Assembly: GCA_033782935.1 (NCBI GenBank)
Contig: JAWQEG010000710.1
Location: forward strand, 2,728,001 to 2,792,000
Length of the DNA: 64,000 bases
DNA from: Petrolisthes cinctipes
Taxonomy: Eukaryota; Arthropoda; Malacostraca; Decapoda; Porcellanidae
Direction: 5' to 3'
Both the position numbers and the translations under genes were made by a program. This document shows positions 52,188-63,800 of this stretch, one piece after another; the stretch's first letter is position 1; every line of letters begins with the position of its first letter. The notes below the pieces were generated by a model that had not been told where the DNA came from, did not search any database, and saw only the letters and a program-made list of their open reading frames with translations.

Positions 52188-54166
52188 CCTATATTTTGAA
52201 AATATTCTAGCACTGAGTAGGCATGTACAGATTGCTTCTGGGACCCCAAAATATTGAATTTTCGGGTGTATTGAGCCTGAATTTGAGATATAAACAGATA
52301 CAGAAGATACATGCACATATTGACTTTGGGCTTCTAAAATATCGATTTTCAGCATGTTTTGGTCATGTATTTTGAAAATACTCTAACACGGAGTAGGCAT
52401 GTACAGATCGCTTCTGGGACACCAAAATATCGAATTTTCGGGTGTTTTGAGCCTGAATTGGAGATATAAACAAATACTGAAGATGCATGCACATATCGAC
52501 TTTTGGGCACCTAAAACATCGATTTTGAGCATGTTTTGGGCCTGTATTTTTTAAATACTCTAACACGGAGTAGGCATGTACTGATCGCTTCTGTGACCCC
52601 ATAATATCGAATTTTCGGGTGTTTTGGGCCTGAATTTGAGATATCGCCTTTACGCACCTAAAATATCGATTTTTAGCATGTTTTGAGCCTATATTTTGAA
52701 AATATTCTAGCAATGAGTAGGCATGTAAAGATCGTTTCTGGGACCCCAAAATATCGAATTTTCGGGTGTTTTGAGCCTGAATTTGAGATATAAACGAGTA
52801 CAGAAGATGCATGCACATATCGACTTTTGGGCACCTAAAATATTGATTTTGAGCATGTTTTGAGCCTATATTTTGAAAACATTCTAGCACTGAGTAGGCA
52901 TGTACAGATCGCTTCTGGGACCCTAAAATATTGAATTTTCGGGTGTTTTGAGCCAAAATTTGAGATATAAACGGGTAATGAAGATGCTTGCACATATCGA
53001 CTTTTCGGCACCTAAAACATCGATTTTGAGCATGTTTTGGGCCTGTATTTTGAAAATACTCTAACACGGAGTAGGCATGTACAGATCGCTTCTGGGACCC
53101 CAAAATATCGAATTTTCGGGTGTTTTGAGCCTGAATTTGAGATATAAACGGGTACTGAAGATGAATGCACATATCGACTTTTTGGCACCTAAAACATCGA
53201 TTTTGAGCATGTTTTGGGCCTGTATTTTGAAAATATTCTAGCACTGAGTAGGCATGTACAGATTGCTTCTGGGACCCCAAAATATCGAATTTTCGGGTGT
53301 TTTGAACCTGAATTTGAGATATAAACGGGTACAGAAGACACATGCACATACTGACTTTGGGCATCTAAAATATCGATTTTCAGCATGTTTTGGGCATGTA
53401 TTTTGAAAATACTCTAACACGGAGTAGATCGCTTCTAGGACCCCAAAATATCGAATTTTCGGGTGTTTTAAGCCTGAATTTGAGATATAAACGGGTACAG
53501 AAGATGCATGCACATATCTACTTTTAGGCACCTAAAACATTGATTTTGAGCATGTTTTGGGCCTGTATTTTGTAAATACTCTAACACGGAGTAGGCATGT
53601 ACAGATCGCTTCTGATACCCCATAATATCGAATTTTCGGGTGTTTTGGGCCTGAATTTGAGATATCACCTCTACTCACCTAAAATATCGATTTTTAGCAA
53701 GTTTTGACCCTATATTTTGAAAATATTCTAGCACTGAGTAGGCATGTACAGATCGATTCTGGGACCCCAAAATATCGAATTTTCGGGTGTTTTGAGCCTG
53801 AATTTGAGATATAAACGAGTACAGAAGATGCATGCACATATCGACTTTTGGGCACCTAAAATATCGATTTTGAGCATGTTTTGAGCATATATTTTGAAAA
53901 CATTCTAGCACTGAGTAGGCATGTACAGATCGCTTCTGGGACCCCAAAATATCGAATTTTCGGGTGTTTTGAGCCTGAATTTGAGATATAAACGAGTATA
54001 GAAGATGCATACCCATATTGACTTTGGGCACCAAAAATATCGATTTTCAGCATGTTTTGGGCCTGAATTTTGAAAATACTCTAACACGGACTAGGCATGT
54101 ACAGATCACTTCTGGGATCCCAAAATATCGAATTTTCGGGTGCTTAGGACCAGAATTTGAGATATC
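52188..54166. repeat. 2199 bp tandem duplication, copy 2
   Basis: This is the second copy. It diverges from the first at about 54166, where copy 1 goes on with GAGATATAAACGGG and this one with GAGATATCGACTTTACGC, the start of the 797 bp unit. The longest incidental open frame in the window (52363-53364, minus strand) lies here, because several long and 147 bp monomers follow one another without a frame-breaking length. Confidence 0.82.
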
Positions 54167-54960
54167 GACTTTACGCACCTAAAATATCGATTTTGAGCAT
54201 GTTTTGAGCCTTTATTTTGAAAGTATTATAGCACTGAGTAGATATGTACAGATCGCATCTGGGACCCCTAAATATCGAATTTTCGGGTGTTTTGAGCCTT
54301 AATTTGAGATATCGACTTTTTGGCACCAAAAATATCGATTTTTAGCATGTTTTTAGCCTATATTTTGAAAATATTCTAGCACTGAGTAGGCATGTACAGA
54401 TTGCTTCTGGGACCCCTAAATAACGAATTTTCGGGTGTTTTGGGCCTTAATTTGAGATATCGCCTTTGCGCACCTAAAATATCGATTTTTAGCATGTTTT
54501 GTGCCTATATTTTGGAAATATTCTAGCACTGAGTAGGCATGTAAAGATCGCTTCTGGGACCCCAAAATATCGAATTTTCGGGTGTTTTGAGCCTGAATTT
54601 GAGATATAAACGAGTACAGAAGATGCATGCACATATCGACTTTTGGGCACCTAAAATATCGATTTTGAGCATGTTTTGAGCCTATATTTTGAAAACATTC
54701 TAGCACTGAGTAGGCATGTACAGATCGCTTCTGGGACCCCAAAATATCGAATTTTCGGTTGTTTTGAGCCAGAATTTGAGATATAAACGGGTACTGAAGA
54801 TGCATGCACATATCGACTTTTCGGCACCTAAAACATCGATTTTGAGCATGTTTTGGGCCTGAATTTGGAAATATACTCGAACACGGAGTAGGCATGGACA
54901 TATCGCTTCTGGGACCGCAAAATATCGAATTTTCGGGTGTTTTGGGCCTGAATTTGAGAT
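54164..54960. repeat. 797 bp five-monomer tandem duplication, copy 1
   Basis: It is followed at exactly 797 bp by a second copy. The length equals 148+148+148+177+176. Shared marks are TTTATTTTGAAAGTATTATAG, GAGTAGATATG, CGCATCTGGG, CTAAATAACGAATTTTC, CGCCTTTGCGCACC, TTCGGTTGTTTTG and GGCATGGACATATCGC. This copy alone has the disturbed stretch AATTTGGAAATATACTCG near 54872, one base longer than its partner. Confidence 0.88.
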
Positions 54961-55756
54961 ATCGACTTTACGCACCTAAAATATCGATTTTTAGCATGTT
55001 TTGAGCCTTTATTTTGAAAGTATTATAGCACTGAGTAGATATGTACAGATCGCATCTGGGACCCCTAAATATCGAATTTTCGGGTGTTTTGAGCCTTAAT
55101 TTGAGATATCGACTTTTTGGCACCAAAAATATCGATTTTTAGCATGTTTTTAGCCTATATTTTGAAAATATTCTAGCACTGAGTAGGCATGTACAGATTG
55201 CTTCTGGGACCCCTAAATAACGAATTTTCGGGTGTTTTGGGCCTTAATTTGAGATATCGCCTTTGCGCACCTAAAATATCGATTTTTAGCATGTTTTGTG
55301 CCTATATTTTGGAAATATTCTAGCACTGAGTAGGCATGTAAAGATCGCTTCTGGGACCCCAAAATATCGAATTTTCGGGTGTTTTGAGCCTGAATTTGAG
55401 ATATAAACGAGTACAGAAGATGCATGCACATATCGACTTTTGGGCACCTAAAATATCGATTTTGAGCATGTTTTGAGCCTATATTTTGAAAACATTCTAG
55501 CACTGAGTAGGCATGTACAGATCGCTTCTGGGACCCCAAAATATCGAATTTTCGGTTGTTTTGAGCCAGAATTTGAGATATAAACGGGTACTGAAGATGC
55601 ATGCACATATCGACTTTTCGGCACCTAAAACATCGATTTTGAGCATGTTTTGGGCCTGTATTTTGAAAATACTCGAACACGGAGTAGGCATGGACATATC
55701 GCTTCTGGGACCGCAAAATATCGAATTTTCGGGTGTTTTGGGCCTGAATTTGAGAT
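54961..55756. repeat. 797 bp five-monomer tandem duplication, copy 2
   Basis: This is the second copy, 796 bp long because it has the normal GTATTTTGAAAATACTCG stretch. A third unit begins at about 55757 with the same ATCGACTTTACGCACC but changes to TTTTTACCCTATATTTTG at 55800, the first mark of the next repeat family. Confidence 0.87.
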
Positions 55757-55799
55757 ATCGACTTTACGCACCTAAAATATCGATTTTTAGCATGTTTTT

Positions 55800-57918
55800 A
55801 CCCTATATTTTGAAAATATTCTAGCACTGAGTAGGCATGTACAGATTGCTTCTGGGACCCCTAAATAACGAATTTTCGGGTGTTTTGGGCCTTAATTTGA
55901 GATATCGCCTTTGCGCACCTAAAATATCGATTTTTAGCATGTTTTGAGCCTATATTTTGAAAATATTCTAGCACTGAGTAGGCATGTACAGATTGCTTCT
56001 GGGACCCAAAAATATTGAATTTTCGGGTGTTTTGAGCCCGAATTTAAGATATAAACGGGTACAGAATATACATGCACATATTGACTTTGGGCATCAAAAA
56101 TATTGATTTTCAGCATGTTTTGAACCCGTATTTTGAAAATACTCTAACACGGAGTAGGCATGTACAGATCGCTTCTGGGACCCCTAAATATCGAATTTTC
56201 GGGTGTTTTGGGATTGAATTTGAGATATCAACTTTTTGGCACCTAAAATATCGATTTTTAGCATGTTTTTAGCCTATATTTTGAAAATATTCTAGCACTG
56301 AGTAGGCATGTACAGATTGCTTCTGGGACCTCAAAATATTGAATTTTCGGGTGTTTTGAGCCTGAATTTTAGATATTAACGGGTATAGAAGATACATGCA
56401 CATATTGACTCTGGGCATCTAAAATTTCGATTTTTAGCATGTTCTGGGCATGTATTTTGAAAATACTCTAACACGGAGTAGGCATGTACAGATCGCTTCT
56501 GGGACCCCAAAATATCGAATTTTCGGGTGTTTTGAGCCTGAATTTGAGATATAAACGGGTACAGAAGATACATGCACATATTGACTATGGGCATCTAAAA
56601 TATCGAGTTTTAGCATGTTCTGGGCATGTATTTTGAAAATACTCTAACACGGAGTAGGCATGTACAGATCGCTTCTGGGACCCCAAAATATCGAATTTTC
56701 GGGTGTTTTGAGCCTGAATTTGAGATATAAACGGGTACAGAAGATGCATGCACATATCGACTTTTGGGCACCTAAAACATCGATTTTGAGCATGCTTTGG
56801 GCCTGAATTTTGAAAATACTCTAACACGAAGTAGGCATGTACAGATCGCTGCTGGGACCCCTAAATATCGAATTTTCGGGTGTTTTGGGACTGAATTTGA
56901 GATATCGACTTTTTGGCACCTAACAGATCGATTTTTAGCATGTTTTTAGCCTCTATTTTGAAAATATTCTAGCACTGACTAGGCATGTACAGATTGCTTC
57001 TGGGACCCCAAAATATTGAATTTTCGGGTGTTTTGAGCCTTAATTTGAGATATAAACGGGTACAGAAGATGCATGCACATATCGACTTTTGGGCACCTAA
57101 AATATCGATTTTGAGCATGTTTTGAGCCTATATTTTAAAAACATTCTAGCACTGAGTAGGCATGTACAGATCGCTTCTGGGACCCAAAAATATCGACTTT
57201 TCGGTGTTTTGGGCCTTAATTTGAGATATCGACTTTTTGGCAAATAAAATATCGATTTTTACCATGTTTTTAGCCTATATTTTGAAAATATTCTAGCACT
57301 GAGTAGGCATGTACAGATTGCTTCTGGGTCAAGAAAATATTGAATTTTCGGGTGTTTTGAGCCTGAATTTGAGATATAAACGGGTACAGAAGATACATGC
57401 ACATATTGACTTTGGGCATCTAAAATATTGATTTTCAGCATGTTTTGGACATGTATTTTGAAAATACTCTAACACGGAGTAGGCATGTACAGATCGCTTC
57501 TGGGACACCTAATATCGAATTTTCGGGTGTTTTGAGCCTGAATTTGAGATATAAACGGGTACTGAAGATGCATGCACATATCGACTTTTAGGCACCTAAA
57601 ACATCGATTTTGAGCATGTTTTGGGCCTGTATTTTTTAAATACTTTAACACGGAGTAGGCATGTACAGATCGCTTCTGGGACCCAATAATATCGAATTTT
57701 CGGGTGTTTTGGGCCTGAATTTGAGATATCGCCTTTACGCACCTAAAATATCGATTTTTAGCATGTTTTGAGCCTTTATTTTGAAAATATTATAGCACTG
57801 AGTAGATATGTACAGATCGCATCTGGGACCCCTAAATATCGAATTTTCGGGTGTTTTGAGCCTTAATTTGAGATATCGACTTTTTGGCACCAAAAATATC
57901 GATTTTTAGCATGTTTTT
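55800..57918. repeat. 2119/2621 bp higher-order unit, copy 1
   Basis: The unit starts with TTTTTACCCTATATTTTG. It continues with a CTAAATAACG monomer, a CGCCTTTGCGCACC monomer, and monomers with GAATATACATGC and TTGAACCCG, then CGCTGCTGGGACC, TAACAGATCG and CGACTTTTCGGTGTTTTG. The next unit repeats it at offset 2119. Only satellite is present. Confidence 0.83.
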
Positions 57919-60539
57919 ACCCTATATTTTGAAAATATTCTAGCACTGAGTAGGCATGTACAGATTGCTTCTGGGACCCCTAAATAACGAGTTTTCGGGT
58001 GTTTTGGGCCTTAATTTGAGATATCGCCTTTACGCACCTAAAATATCGATTTTTAGCATGTTTTGAGCCTATATTTTGAAAATATTCTAGCACTGAGTAG
58101 GTATGTACAGATTGCTTCTGGGACCCCAAAATATTGAATTTTCGGGTGTTTTGAGCCCGAATTTAAGATATAAACGGGTACAGAATATACATGCACATAT
58201 TGACTTTGGGCATCAAAAATATCGATTTTCAGCATGTTTTGGGCCCGTATTTTGAAAATACTCTAACACGGAGTAGGCATGTACAGATCGCTTCTGGGAC
58301 CCCTAAATATCGATTTTTCGGGTGTTTTGGGATTGAATTTGAGATATCAACTTTTTGGCACCTAAAATATCGATTTTTAGCATGTTTTTAGCCTATATTT
58401 TGAAAATATTCTAGCACTAAGTAGGCATGTACAGATTGCTTCTGGGACCCCAAAATATTGAATTTTCGGGTATTTTGAGCCTGAATTTTAGATATTAACG
58501 GGTATAGAAGAAACATGCACATATTGACTCTGGGCATCTAAAATATCGATTTTTAGCATGTTCTGGGCATGTATTTTGAAAATACTCTAACACGGAGTAA
58601 GCATGTACAGATCGCTTCTGGGACCCCAAAATATCGAATTTTCGGGTGTTTTGAGCCTGAATTTGAGATATAAACGGGTACAGAAGATACATGCACATAT
58701 TGACTCTGGGCATCTAAAATATCGGTTTTTATCATGTTCTGGGCATGTATTTTTAAAATACTCTAACACGGAGTAGGCATGTACAGATCGCTTCTGGGAC
58801 CCCAAAATATCGAATTTTCGGGTGTTTTGAGCCTGAATTTGAGATATAAACGGGTACAGAAGATGCATGCACATATCGACTTTTGGGCACCTAAAACATC
58901 GATTTTGAGCATGTTTTGGGCCTGAATTTTGAAAATACTCTAACACGAAGTAGGCATGTACAGATCGCTGCTGGGACCCCTAAATATCGAATTTTCGGGT
59001 GTTTTGGGACTGAATTTGAGATATCGACTTTTTGGCACCTAACAGATCGATTTTTAGCATGTTTTTAGCCTCTATTTTGAAAATATTCTAGCACTGAGTA
59101 GGCATGTACAGATTGCTTCTGGGACCCCAAAATATTGAATTTTCGGGTGTTTTGAGCCTTAATTTGAGATATAAACGGGTACAGAAGATGCATGCACATA
59201 TCGACTTTTGGGCACCTAAAATATCGATTTTGAGCATGTTTTGAGCCTATATTTTAAAAACATTCTAGCACTGAGTAGGCATGTACAGATCGCTTCTGGG
59301 ACCCAAAAATATCGACTTTTCGGTGTTTTGGGCCTTAATTTGAGATATCGACTTTTTGGCACCAAAAATATCGATTTTTAGCATGTTTTTAGCCTATATT
59401 TTGAAAATATTCTAGCACTGAGTAGGCATGTACAGATTGCTTCTGGGTCCAGAAAATATTGAATTTTCGGGTGTTTTGAGCCTCAAATTGAGATATAAAC
59501 GGGTACAGAAGATACATGCACATATTGACTTTGGGCATCTAAAATATCGATTTTCAGCATGTTTTGGGCATGTATTTTGAAAATACTCTAACACGGAGTA
59601 GGCATGTACAGATCGCTTCTGGGACACCAAAATGTCGAATTTTCGGGTGTTTTGAGCATGAATTTGAGATATAAACGGGTACTGAAGATGCATGCACATA
59701 TCGACTTTTGGGCACCTAAAACATCGATTTAGAGTATGTTTTTGGTCTGCATTTTGAAAATACTCTAACACGGAGTAGGCATGTACAGATCGCTTCTGGG
59801 ACCCCATAATATCGAATTTTCGGGTGTTTTGGGCCTGAATTTGAGATATCGCCTTTACGCACCTAAAATATCGATTTTTAGCATGTTTTGAGCCTATATT
59901 TTGGAAATATTCTAGCACTGAGTAGGCATGTAAAGATCGCTTCTGGGACCCCAAAATATCGAATTTTCGGGTGTTTTAAGCCTGAATTTAAGATATAAAC
60001 GAGTACAGAAGATGCAGGCACATATCGACTTTTGGGCACCTAAAATATCGATTTTGAGCATGTTTTGAGCCTATATTTTTAAAACATTCTAGCACTGAGT
60101 AGGCATGTACAGATCGCTTCTGGGACCCTAAAATATCGAATTTTCGGTTTTTTTGAGCCAGAATTTGAGATATAAACGGGTACTGAATATGCATGCACAT
60201 ATCGACTTTTCAGCACCTAAAACATCGATTTTGAGCATGTTTTGGGCCTGTATTTTGAAAATACTCTAACACGGAGTAGGCATGTACAGATCGCTTCTGG
60301 GAACCCAAAATATCGAATTTTCGGGTGTTTTGGGCCTGAATTTGAGATATCGCCTTTACGCACCTAAAATATCGATTTTGAGCATGTTTTGAGCCTTTAT
60401 TTAGAAAATATTATAGCACTGAGTAGGCATGTACAGATCGCATCTGGGACCCCTAAATATCGAATTTTCGGGTGTTTTGAGCCTTAATTTGAGATATCGA
60501 CATTTTGGCACCAAAAATATCGATTTTTAGCATGTTTTT
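57919..60539. repeat. 2119/2621 bp higher-order unit, copy 2
   Basis: This is the second unit, 2621 bp to the next TTTTTACCCTAT mark, so it is about 502 bp longer than copy 1. The extra length is whole monomers around 59.9-60.4 kb that resemble the 797 bp unit (GTAAAGATCGC, a TTCGGTTTTTTTG variant). Single-base changes separate it from copy 1, for example AACGAGTTTTCGG near 57988. Confidence 0.8.
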
Positions 60540-60893
60540 ACCCTATATTTTGAAAATATTTTAGCACTGAGTAGGCATGTACAGATTGCTTCTGGGACCC
60601 CTAAATAACGAATTTTCGGGTGTTTTGGGCCTTAATTTGAGATATCGCCTTTACGCACCTAAAATATCGATTTTTAGCATGTTTTGAGCCTATATTTTGA
60701 AAATATTCTAGCACTGAGTAGGCATGTACAGATTGCTTCTGGGACCCCAAAATATTGAATTTTCGGGTGTTTTGAGCCCGAATTTAAGATATAAACGGGT
60801 ACAGAAGATACATGCACATATTGACTTTGGGCATCAAAAATATCGATTTTCAGCATGTTTTGGGCCCGTATTTTGAAAATACTCTAACACGGA
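60540..60893. repeat. 2119/2621 bp higher-order unit, truncated copy 3
   Basis: It matches 57919-58272 and then stops at a damaged monomer reading CGGAGTTCAGATCG. Compared with CGGAGTAGGCATGTACAGATCG there is a net loss of eight bases. The following sequence is a different monomer type, so this looks like a recombination joint. Confidence 0.75.
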
Positions 60894-63800
60894 GTTCAGA
60901 TCGCTTCTGGGACCCCTAAATAACGAATTTTCGGGTGTTTTGGGCCTTAATTTGAGATATCGCCTTTACGCACCTAAAATATCGATTTACAGCATGTTTT
61001 GGGGCCTGTATTTTGAAAATACTCTAACACAGAGTAGGCATGTACAGATCACTTCTGGGACCCCAAAATATCGAATTTTCGGGTGTTTTGGGACTGAATT
61101 TGAGATATAAACGGGTACAGAAGATGCATGCACTTATTGACTTTTGGGCACCTAAAATATCGATTTTGAGCATGTTTTGAGCCTATATTTTGAAAACATT
61201 CTAGCACTGAGTAGGCATGTACAGATCGCTTCTGGGACCCCTAAATATCGAATTTTCGGGTGTTTTGGGCCTTAATTTGAGATATCAACTTTTTGGCACC
61301 TAAAAGATCGATTTTTAGCATGTTTTTAGGATATATTTTGAAAATATTCTAGCACTGAGTAGGCATGTACAGATTGCTTCTGGGACCCCAAAATATTGAA
61401 TTTTCGGGTGTTTTGAGCCCGAATTTAAGATATAAACGGGTACATAAGATACATGCACATATTGACTTTGGGCATCTAAAATAACGATTTTCAGCATGTT
61501 TTGGGCCTGTATTTTGAAAATACTCTAACACGGAGTAGGCATGTACAGATCGCTTCTGGGACCCCAAAATATCGAATTTTCGGGTGTTTTGAGCCTGAAT
61601 TTGAGATATAAACGGGTACTGAAGATGAATGCACATATCGACTTTTTGGCACCTAAAACATCGATTTTGAGCATGTTTTGGGCCTGTATTTTGAAAATAC
61701 TCTAACACGGAGTAGGCATGTACAGATCACTTCTGGGACCCCTAAATATCGAATTTTCGGGTGTTTTGGGATTGAATTTGAGATATCAACTTTTTGGCAC
61801 CTAAAAGATCGATTTTTAGCATGTTTTTAGCCTATATTTTAAAAATATTCTAGCACTGAGTAGGCATGTACAGATTGCTTCTGGGACCCCAAAATATCGA
61901 ATTTTCGGGTGTTTTGAGCCTGAATTTTAGATATTAACGGGTATAGAAGATACTTGCACATATTGACTCTGGGCATCTAAAATATCGATTTTTAGCATGT
62001 TCTGGGCATGTATTTTGAAAATACTCTAACACGGAGTAGCCATGTACAGATCAATTCTGGGAGCCCAAAATATCGAATTTTCGGGTGTTTTGAGCCTGAA
62101 TTTGAGATATAAACGGGTACAGAAGATGCATTCACATATCGACTTTTGGGCACCTAAAACATCGATTTTGAGCATGTTTTGGGCCTGAATTTTGAAAATA
62201 CTCTAACACGGAGTAGGCATGTACAGATCGCTTGTGGGACCCCAAAATATCGAATTTTCGGGTGTTTTGGGACTGAATTTAAGATAACGACTTTTTGGCA
62301 ACTAAAAGATCGATTTTTAGCATGTTTTGAGCCTATATTTTGAAAATATTCTAGCACTGAGTAGGCATTTACAGATTGCTTCTGGGACCCCAAAATATTG
62401 AATTTTCTTGTGTTTTGAGCCTTAATTTGAGATATAAACGGGTACAGAAGATGCATGAACATATCGACTTTTGGGCACCTAAAATATCGATTTTGAGCAT
62501 GTTTTGAGCCTATATTTTGAAAACATTCTAGCACTGACTAGGCATGTACAGATCGCTTCTGGGACCCCAAAATATCGACTTTTCGGGTGTTTTGGGCCTT
62601 AATTTGAGATATCGACTTTTTGGCACCAAAAATATCGATTTTTAGCATGTTTTTAGCCTATATTTTAAAAATATTCTAGCACTGAGTAGGCATGTACAGA
62701 TTGCTTCTGGGACCAGAAAATATTGAATTTTCGGGTGTTTTGAGCCTTAATTTGAGATATAAACGGGTACAGAAGATACATGCACATATTGACTTTGGGC
62801 ATCTAAAATATCGATTTTCAGCATGTTTTGGGCATATATTTTGAAAATACTCTAACACGGAGTAGGCATGTACAGATCGCTTCTGGGACCCCAAAATATC
62901 GAATTTTCGGGTGTTTTGAGCCTGAATTTGAGATATAAACGGGTACTGAAGATGCATGCACATATCGACTTTTTGGCACCTAAAACATCGATTTTGAGAA
63001 TGTTTTGGAACTGTATTTTGAAAATACTCTAACACGGAGTAGGCATGTATAGATCGCTTCTGGGAAACCTAAATATCGAAGTTTCGGGTGTTTTGGGACT
63101 GAATTTGAGATATAAACGAGTACTGAAGATGCATGCACATATCGACTTTTTGGCACCTAAAACATCGATTTTCAGCATGTTTTGGGCCTGAATTTTGAAA
63201 ATACTCTAACACGGAGTAGGCATGTACAGATCGCTTCTGGGACTCCAAAATATCGAATTTTCGGGTGTTTAGGGCCAGAATTTGAGATATAAACGGGTAC
63301 AGAAGATGCATGCACATATCGACTTTTGAGCACCTAAAAGATCGATTTTCAGTATGTTTTTGGTCTGTATTTTGAAAATATTCTAACACGGAGTAGGCAT
63401 GTACAGATCGCTTCTGGGACACCTAAATATCGAAGTTTCGGGTGTTTTGGGACTGAATTTGAGATATCGACTTTTTGGCACCTAAAATATCGATTTTTAG
63501 CATGTTTTTAGCCTATATTTTAAAAATATTCTAGCACTGAGTTGGCATGTACAGATCGCTTCTGGGACCCCAAAATATCGAATTTTCGGGTGTTTTGAGC
63601 TTGAATTTGAGATATAAACGAGTACAGAAGATGCATGCACATATCGACTTTTGGTCACCTAAAATATCGATTTTCAGCATGTTTTGAGCCTATATTTTGA
63701 AAACATTCTAGCACTGAGTAGGCATGTACAGATCGCTTCTGGGACCCAAAAATATCGAATTTTCGGGTGTTTAGGGCCAGAATTTGAGATATAAACGGGT

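Noticed and set aside
54865..54890. Possible small insertion at AATTTGGAAATATACTCG
   Set aside because: Compared with its partner at about 55660 it is only a one-base gain with a few substitutions in the dyad region, not an inserted element.
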